Assembly (NCBI GenBank): GCA_958296125.1
Contig: OY282444.1
Span: 1,225,176 to 1,289,175, forward strand
Reading direction: 5' to 3'
DNA: 64,000 nt
Origin: an uncultured Poribacteria bacterium
GTDB taxonomy: Bacteria > Poribacteria > WGA-4E > PCPOR2b
The notes below the pieces were generated by a model that ran no database searches, was not told the origin of the DNA, and was given only the letters and a program-made list of their open reading frames with translations. A program made the position numbers and the translations under genes. Of this stretch, positions 59,469-64,000 are shown piece after piece. Position 1 is the stretch's first letter. Each line of letters opens with the position of its first letter.

Positions 59469-61829
59469 GTGGTGCAACAGACGACGCTGGAAGTGCCATT
59501 CACCGAAACACGCTGGGCTCAAGTGAAACCGCTTTATATTTCAGCGATTTTGCTGATGGCGGGGGCGTGTCTGTTGCAACCCGCATTTGCTCGACATACA
59601 GATCCGTTAGGAAACCCCGTATTCGATAAGAGTGGGAAAGAGCTGTATACACTCCAAGCGCGCTTTGGCGTGTTAGGAGGCGACTCGCTCCTGCGCCGCG
59701 ACTCGGAGTTTCGCAAAAAGACGAGTAACCGGAACTTCTTCACCTTCAACATTCCGGGCGAAAGTGTGCTCCATCAGTTGACCGTCGGCAACTTTCCGAC
59801 CAAATTTTCGAGTTTCACGCTCAACAAGGAACTCTTTGATGCAGCCCGCTGGAATATAACGGTTCCGAAAGCAGGGGGCAGGGTGTCAGCGTTTGTGGGG
59901 CGGGTCACGAACAACACTTTTGCGCTCTCCGGGGATCGGGTCAAACCGATTGAGGACCGGGATATTGTGAGTCAATCTGACTGGTTCATGGCGGGTTTAC
60001 GAGCGGAAGCAAATCTCGGTGCCCATGAGGTTCGATTGGGGTCGTTGCCAGAGTTTACGGTGCCGCTGCCTAGGGTCGGGTTTAACTATGTGAATCGGTT
60101 TTTTACCAACTACGACCTCACTCGCACGGCCAATCCGTTTCGGGGTGTTACGAGTGCCAACCCGCCGCCGGAATTGTACCTGCGTTTCAGCGATGCCTCG
60201 CCGGAGAACCCCGGTGGCGCAAAGGTGTTTCGCGTCCGCGTTTTTATCGATGATGCCTTGGAATACGACATCATCGGCGGCAGAGAGCTGCCCGGCGTAT
60301 TGCTGCTCCCGAATGATAGTATGCGAGACGGAGATTCACGCTGGGTGGATGGCGAAGGGAGGTTTACCTATCGATTCTTCCTGTTCAGTCCACAGGAGAT
60401 CAACAGTGTGCGGTTTGAGATTGATATCGCCAACGACTACCAAGTTGAACTTTCAACAAACAATCAGGATTTTCAGGTCGAGTTAAGTGCACCGGGCAAC
60501 GTTAAGGACGAATCGAATCGGAAGATCCATCGGTTTGAATATGGGGAATTGACCGATGAGGCAACGATGGGATTTGACCTTCAAACGACGCTGCTCGGAT
60601 TTTCGATTGAGGCAGAACGGGCATGGTATGTGCAAACCAAACAGTATCCGCTCCTCAGTGGTAAGCGGGCGCACCACGCAACCGATGCGTGGTTCATCGA
60701 TGTAAATCGGAATTTTGGCCCGGTGAGTTGGCGCAGTGAGATTACGCGGATTGCTCCCTTTTACACCGCAAGAAATTTCATAGATGATAACGACGACGAG
60801 GACCCCTATGCGGATTCCCGGGAGCCAGAGATTTTAATTTCGGGGAATACAAAGGATGATCTAGATGGCGATCGGGTCAAGGATTGGGATGACGATTTTC
60901 TGCTGTTCTTCGCGGATCCGCCGGGATTCCGCTTAGGGCTCAACCGCGAATCGATCGACTTCAACAACAATGGCCAGCCCGACAACCTTGAAGACGACGA
61001 TAAACCGGACTACCGTTACGATTACGACGAGGGTTCCTCTGGGCACCACACCTACCTCAAGGTTGAGTTGCCGTTTGTGGAAGGGCTTTCGGTATTGCCC
61101 GGATATTATGAGAAATATCTCATTCTTCAACACAGGAGCGCAAAAGGATGGTATAATGTCCTATCTTACGCACCCAAGTCGATCCCCCATTTTGGGACCA
61201 TCCTCTTTCGGCACACTGTTCGCAGATCTCATGATATTATCCCTGATGATGTTGTGATTCGCAGCACAGGCGATCTGATCGAAGATAACTTGGTGCGTCA
61301 AAGGTATATCGGCAACATTTTCACAATGATTGTTGATTACCAGAATATCAAGAATCTCACGATTCGCAGCAAATTCAAATACCAGCGGGATACATTGTTC
61401 CACACTCATCAGCGGGTGATCGACACGGCTTTGATTAACCAGATCCGCTACGACTATAAAATTCGTGAGGACCTGACTATTGCCCCGGCGTTTCGGAGCG
61501 ATCGAAACATCGGCTATACTTTTCCTTTTGACAAACGGAATACCGTTGATACAATCCGAAACGCTTATATTTTGACCTTAACCCATCAGGTTGCGGCTCA
61601 GTTACAGTTAAGTGCCGGCGCACAATTTTTGACGTGGCGCGACTTCAATGATTCGCAACGGAATTTTAACCGAACCGTTAATTTTTTGGAACTTGTGCTA
61701 CAAGGCGATGCCTTTGGGCAGCGAATGGGACTGCTGATAACCGCTGATTATGTTATCCAAAATTTCCTTGAACCGATTGGGGGCGCCGAAAGACACACAC
61801 ACATAGGGATTTCGCTGTTCTTACTGTAG
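59469..61829 (+). CDS. large exported, probably outer-membrane beta-barrel protein
   Basis: A 786-residue protein with signal-type segment LYISAILLMAGACLLQPAFA ending near residue 41. It is rich in alternating hydrophobic strands. The C-terminus ends in an aromatic/hydrophobic strand (THIGISLFLL) typical of porin-like barrels. A highly acidic region near 435-520 contains DLDGDRVKDWDDDF and DFNNNGQPDNLEDDDKPDY, which look like calcium-binding loops. I do not recognise a named family. It may be a structural or transport outer-membrane protein of this phylum. The start is GTG, 8 bases after AAGGAG. The hflK gene follows 28 bases after the stop. Confidence 0.6.
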   Translation: MVQQTTLEVPFTETRWAQVKPLYISAILLMAGACLLQPAFARHTDPLGNPVFDKSGKELYTLQARFGVLGGDSLLRRDSEFRKKTSNRNFFTFNIPGESVLHQLTVGNFPTKFSSFTLNKELFDAARWNITVPKAGGRVSAFVGRVTNNTFALSGDRVKPIEDRDIVSQSDWFMAGLRAEANLGAHEVRLGSLPEFTVPLPRVGFNYVNRFFTNYDLTRTANPFRGVTSANPPPELYLRFSDASPENPGGAKVFRVRVFIDDALEYDIIGGRELPGVLLLPNDSMRDGDSRWVDGEGRFTYRFFLFSPQEINSVRFEIDIANDYQVELSTNNQDFQVELSAPGNVKDESNRKIHRFEYGELTDEATMGFDLQTTLLGFSIEAERAWYVQTKQYPLLSGKRAHHATDAWFIDVNRNFGPVSWRSEITRIAPFYTARNFIDDNDDEDPYADSREPEILISGNTKDDLDGDRVKDWDDDFLLFFADPPGFRLGLNRESIDFNNNGQPDNLEDDDKPDYRYDYDEGSSGHHTYLKVELPFVEGLSVLPGYYEKYLILQHRSAKGWYNVLSYAPKSIPHFGTILFRHTVRRSHDIIPDDVVIRSTGDLIEDNLVRQRYIGNIFTMIVDYQNIKNLTIRSKFKYQRDTLFHTHQRVIDTALINQIRYDYKIREDLTIAPAFRSDRNIGYTFPFDKRNTVDTIRNAYILTLTHQVAAQLQLSAGAQFLTWRDFNDSQRNFNRTVNFLELVLQGDAFGQRMGLLITADYVIQNFLEPIGGAERHTHIGISLFLL

Positions 61830-61857
61830 CACGTAACTTAAGAGAGGAGTAACAACC

Positions 61858-62823
61858 ATGCAACGCCAACCGTGGGATGACATGCAGCCGTATGTTCGGC
61901 TTATCACTCCCAAACGTATTATTTTAGGGATTGTTATTGTGCTTGCTATCGCCGTCTCCTTGACCAGTATGTATACCGTCGAAGCAGATGAGGTAGCTCT
62001 GGTGCTAAGGTTCGGCAAATACATCGATACGACCCAACCCGGCTTACGCTTCAAGCTACCGTTCGGTATTGACCAAGTCATCGGGGTTCCTGTCGAAAGG
62101 ATATTCAAAGAGGAATTTGGGTTTCGGACGCTTCGCGCAGGGGTTCGGTCCCAATATGACCCCAGAGATTATTCTGATGAATCACTCCTGTTGACCGGAG
62201 ATCTCAACATCGCTGATGTGGAGTGGGTGGTTCAATATCAGGTTAGTGATCCACGGAAGTTCCTGTTTGCCATCCGCGATGCGACCCGTTCCCTGCGCGA
62301 TCTTTCCGAAGCGGTTATGCGGACTATCGTGGGCGACCGGACCGTCACGGAAGTGTTGACCATCGGGCGTATTGAGATTGCTGCCGAGGTGAAACAACGC
62401 CTTCAAGAGCTACTGGATCGGTATAACACCGGGTTGCTCCTTGTAAACGTGACCTTGCAAGATGTGAATCCCCCGGAAACAGTGAAGCCCTCTTTCAATG
62501 CCGTCAATGAGGCAAAACAGGAGAAAGAGAAGCTAATCAATGAGGCTCGGAAAGATTACAACGAATCTGTCCCGAAAGCCAAGGGGGTTGCGCGGCAACA
62601 GATTTTAGAAGCGGAGGGATACGCGCTCAAACGGGTCAACGAAGCCAGAGGGGATGCCGACCGATTCAACGCCATCCGACAAGAGTATCGAAATGCCAAG
62701 GCGGTGACCCGTCGTAGGCTCTATCTCGAAGCGATGAACGCGGTGCTGCCCAAGGTCAAAGAAATCTATGTGATCGATGGTCAGTCAAATGCGCCGCTCC
62801 CCATTTTACAACTTGATAGATAG
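61858..62823 (+). CDS. hflK: HflK, SPFH/band-7 membrane protease modulator
   Basis: A 321-residue inner-membrane protein with one N-terminal helix (IILGIVIVLAIAVSLTSMY) and a periplasmic band-7 domain. Typical HflK features are DEVALVLRFGKYIDTTQPGL after the helix, LTGDLNIADVEWVVQYQVSD near 115 and DVNPPETVKPSFNAVNEAKQ near 200. The acidic/basic C-terminal helix ends in IDGQSNAPLPIL. With HflC it forms the ring that controls FtsH access to membrane proteins. The Gly-rich N-terminal extension of Enterobacteria is absent. GAGAGGAG precedes the ATG; hflC follows after 30 bases. Confidence 0.95.
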   Translation: MQRQPWDDMQPYVRLITPKRIILGIVIVLAIAVSLTSMYTVEADEVALVLRFGKYIDTTQPGLRFKLPFGIDQVIGVPVERIFKEEFGFRTLRAGVRSQYDPRDYSDESLLLTGDLNIADVEWVVQYQVSDPRKFLFAIRDATRSLRDLSEAVMRTIVGDRTVTEVLTIGRIEIAAEVKQRLQELLDRYNTGLLLVNVTLQDVNPPETVKPSFNAVNEAKQEKEKLINEARKDYNESVPKAKGVARQQILEAEGYALKRVNEARGDADRFNAIRQEYRNAKAVTRRRLYLEAMNAVLPKVKEIYVIDGQSNAPLPILQLDR

Positions 62824-62853
62824 CAATATTCATCTCACGAAAGGATATCCACG

Positions 62854-63828
62854 ATGAACTCTAAAACACTAGTATCAATAATCGTTGTTCTCATCATCGC
62901 TATTCCCTTAGCCTCAAATGTATTCTACACGGTTCGTGAAGATGAACAGGTGGTGATTACCCAATTTGGCGAAGCCATCAAAGCAACGGATGAAGCGGGG
63001 TTGAAGATAAAGACACCGTTCATCCAGAAAGTCCAACGTTTGGAAAAACGGATTCTCGAATGGGACGGTTCCCCCAACGAGATTACGACGAAGGATAAGC
63101 GGTTCATCTGGCTAGATACCACCGCCCGCTGGCGCATTGTAAATGCTCTGGCATTCTACGAGAAATTCCGAGGCGGGAGTCCAGAAGGGCTTGCTCAATC
63201 TCGGTTAGATGACATCATTGATTCGGCTGCCCGTGATTTGGTGACGGGCCAACTGCTAGTCGAAGTTGTCCGCAACTCAGACCGTATTCTGGACCTCAAC
63301 CTTGAGGAGCTGGATCAAGACGAAGGGAGTGGTGATAGCGAACCACTGGAAAGTATTTCGGTGGGACGGGATAAAATTGCAAAAATGATCCTTGAAAAAG
63401 CGCAACAGAGCACCCCTGAAGACTGGGGGATTGAGCTAATTGATATGCGGATTAAGCGGATTAACTATGTAGAGACCGTCCGTCGGGAGGTTTTCGCCCG
63501 AATGATTTCCGAACGAGATCGAATTGCTGCCAAGTACCGGTCAGAGGGCCAAGGTGAGGCTGCAGATATCATGGGACAGAAACAGAAGGAGTTGGAGCGC
63601 ATTCAGTCTGAAGCCTACAAAACGGCGGAGCAGCTCAAAGGTGATGCCGACGCGCAAGCGATTCAGATTTACGCACAATCACACGGTCAAGATCCGGAGT
63701 TTTACGCGTTCCTTCAAACGCTGGAAACCTATCGTCAGACAATTGACTCCAACACCAAGCTAATTTTGACAACGGATAGCGATCTCTATAACTATCTTAA
63801 AAACACCGGACTGACAGGCAGGCGGTAG
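62854..63828 (+). CDS. hflC: HflC, SPFH/band-7 membrane protease modulator
   Basis: A 324-residue partner of HflK. One N-terminal helix (TLVSIIVVLIIAIPLASNVF) is followed by the band-7 domain with VREDEQVVITQFGEAIKATD, WDGSPNEITTKDKRFIWLDT and IELIDMRIKRINYVETVRRE. The C-terminal coiled coil has ARMISERDRIAAKYRSEGQG. A low-complexity acidic insertion (DQDEGSGDSEPLE, near 155-165) interrupts the usual DLLNLI region. GAAAGGA precedes the ATG. The pair is a normal hflKC operon and probably shares a transcript with the gene before it. Confidence 0.95.
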   Translation: MNSKTLVSIIVVLIIAIPLASNVFYTVREDEQVVITQFGEAIKATDEAGLKIKTPFIQKVQRLEKRILEWDGSPNEITTKDKRFIWLDTTARWRIVNALAFYEKFRGGSPEGLAQSRLDDIIDSAARDLVTGQLLVEVVRNSDRILDLNLEELDQDEGSGDSEPLESISVGRDKIAKMILEKAQQSTPEDWGIELIDMRIKRINYVETVRREVFARMISERDRIAAKYRSEGQGEAADIMGQKQKELERIQSEAYKTAEQLKGDADAQAIQIYAQSHGQDPEFYAFLQTLETYRQTIDSNTKLILTTDSDLYNYLKNTGLTGRR

Positions 63829-63844
63829 CATCGGAAAGGGGTAG

Positions 63845-64000
63845 ATGCGAATGATTAAATCACTCCGGTTATACCAAGAAAACAGCAATCATGCTTCATG
63901 CGCGACCGGTAAAAAATCCGTTCAATACTCCCCGACCCGCCGACACCCACCGTGGATTCGCGCACGGGTTCCATCGGGCCCGAACTACACCGAACTCAAG
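63845..64000 (+). CDS. lipA: lipoyl synthase, N-terminal part (runs off the window)
   Basis: The last 156 bases encode 52 residues open to the window edge. HPPWIRARVPSGPNYTELK matches the segment just before the cysteine cluster of lipoyl synthases (normally K-P-x-W-L-R-x-x-x-P-x-G-x-x-Y-x-x-x-K). The iron-sulfur motifs lie beyond the end. The enzyme inserts sulfur into protein-bound octanoate to make lipoate, the cofactor of 2-oxoacid dehydrogenases such as those encoded elsewhere here. ATG 63845 follows GAAAGGGG; ATG 63851 is the alternative start. Confidence 0.8.
   Translation, partial: MRMIKSLRLYQENSNHASCATGKKSVQYSPTRRHPPWIRARVPSGPNYTELK

Overview
The window looks like a chromosome segment of a Candidatus Poribacteria-type bacterium. 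This is inferred from protein style: a secreted esterase (4884-7367) ends with a dockerin-like DVNGDG repeat pair and a PNYPNPFNPETWIPFQL sorting tail, and nearby genes encode phylum-typical mandelate-racemase, Gfo/Idh/MocA, amidohydrolase and ADP-ribosylglycohydrolase proteins. Genes sit on both strands in short operons. Several promoters match sigma70 (TTGACA, 17-18 bp, TATAAT) well, and one matches sigma54 closely.

Layout. 1-11.2 kb: MFS transporter, zinc-ribbon protein, cation efflux, acyl-CoA dehydrogenase, secreted esterase, parvulin-type isomerase and a thiamine-diphosphate E1/transketolase-like enzyme. 11.3-14 kb: three related lipoproteins with a four-repeat CRISPR mini-array among them. 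14.2-29.5 kb: a complete type I (I-B/Tneap-like) CRISPR-Cas locus on the minus strand, in transcription order WYL regulator, cas6, cas8, cas7, cas5, cas3, cas1, cas2, cas4, then an array of 55 repeats and 54 spacers. Its polarity (ACTGAAAG-type handle, degenerate repeats at the low-coordinate end) puts the leader at 18580-19019. A 446-448 bp direct repeat of the WYL gene tail flanks the locus. 29.6-41 kb: CoA-transferase, GH42-like protein, P-loop kinase, metallo-beta-lactamase-fold protein, two ammonium transporters, oxidoreductase and amidohydrolase. 41-46.7 kb: a minus-strand operon with two thiamine-diphosphate enzyme systems, a DCC-family redox protein, a membrane protein and a two-copy-domain protein of unknown function. 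46.9-50.4 kb: ADP-ribosylglycohydrolase, enolase-superfamily enzyme and a fused cytochrome b.

50.5-59.4 kb is a defence-like island: a type IIG-like restriction-modification protein, a TIR-TPR protein, a DUF433/DUF5615 toxin-antitoxin pair, an FRG-domain protein translationally coupled to a TPR protein, decayed copies of these, and a RelB-like antitoxin with a broken toxin. The TIR-TPR and FRG/TPR units share the same TPR tail, the same 3-prime flank and the same following DUF433 gene. I read this as one sensor module carrying two interchangeable N-terminal effectors, and it is the best candidate for an undescribed system here. Short GC-rich mosaic elements are inserted in and between genes of this island, sometimes in frame.

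59.5-64 kb: an outer-membrane-type protein, HflK, HflC and the start of lipoyl synthase. No rRNA or tRNA gene was recognised. No database search was possible; all family names come from motifs seen in the translated sequence.
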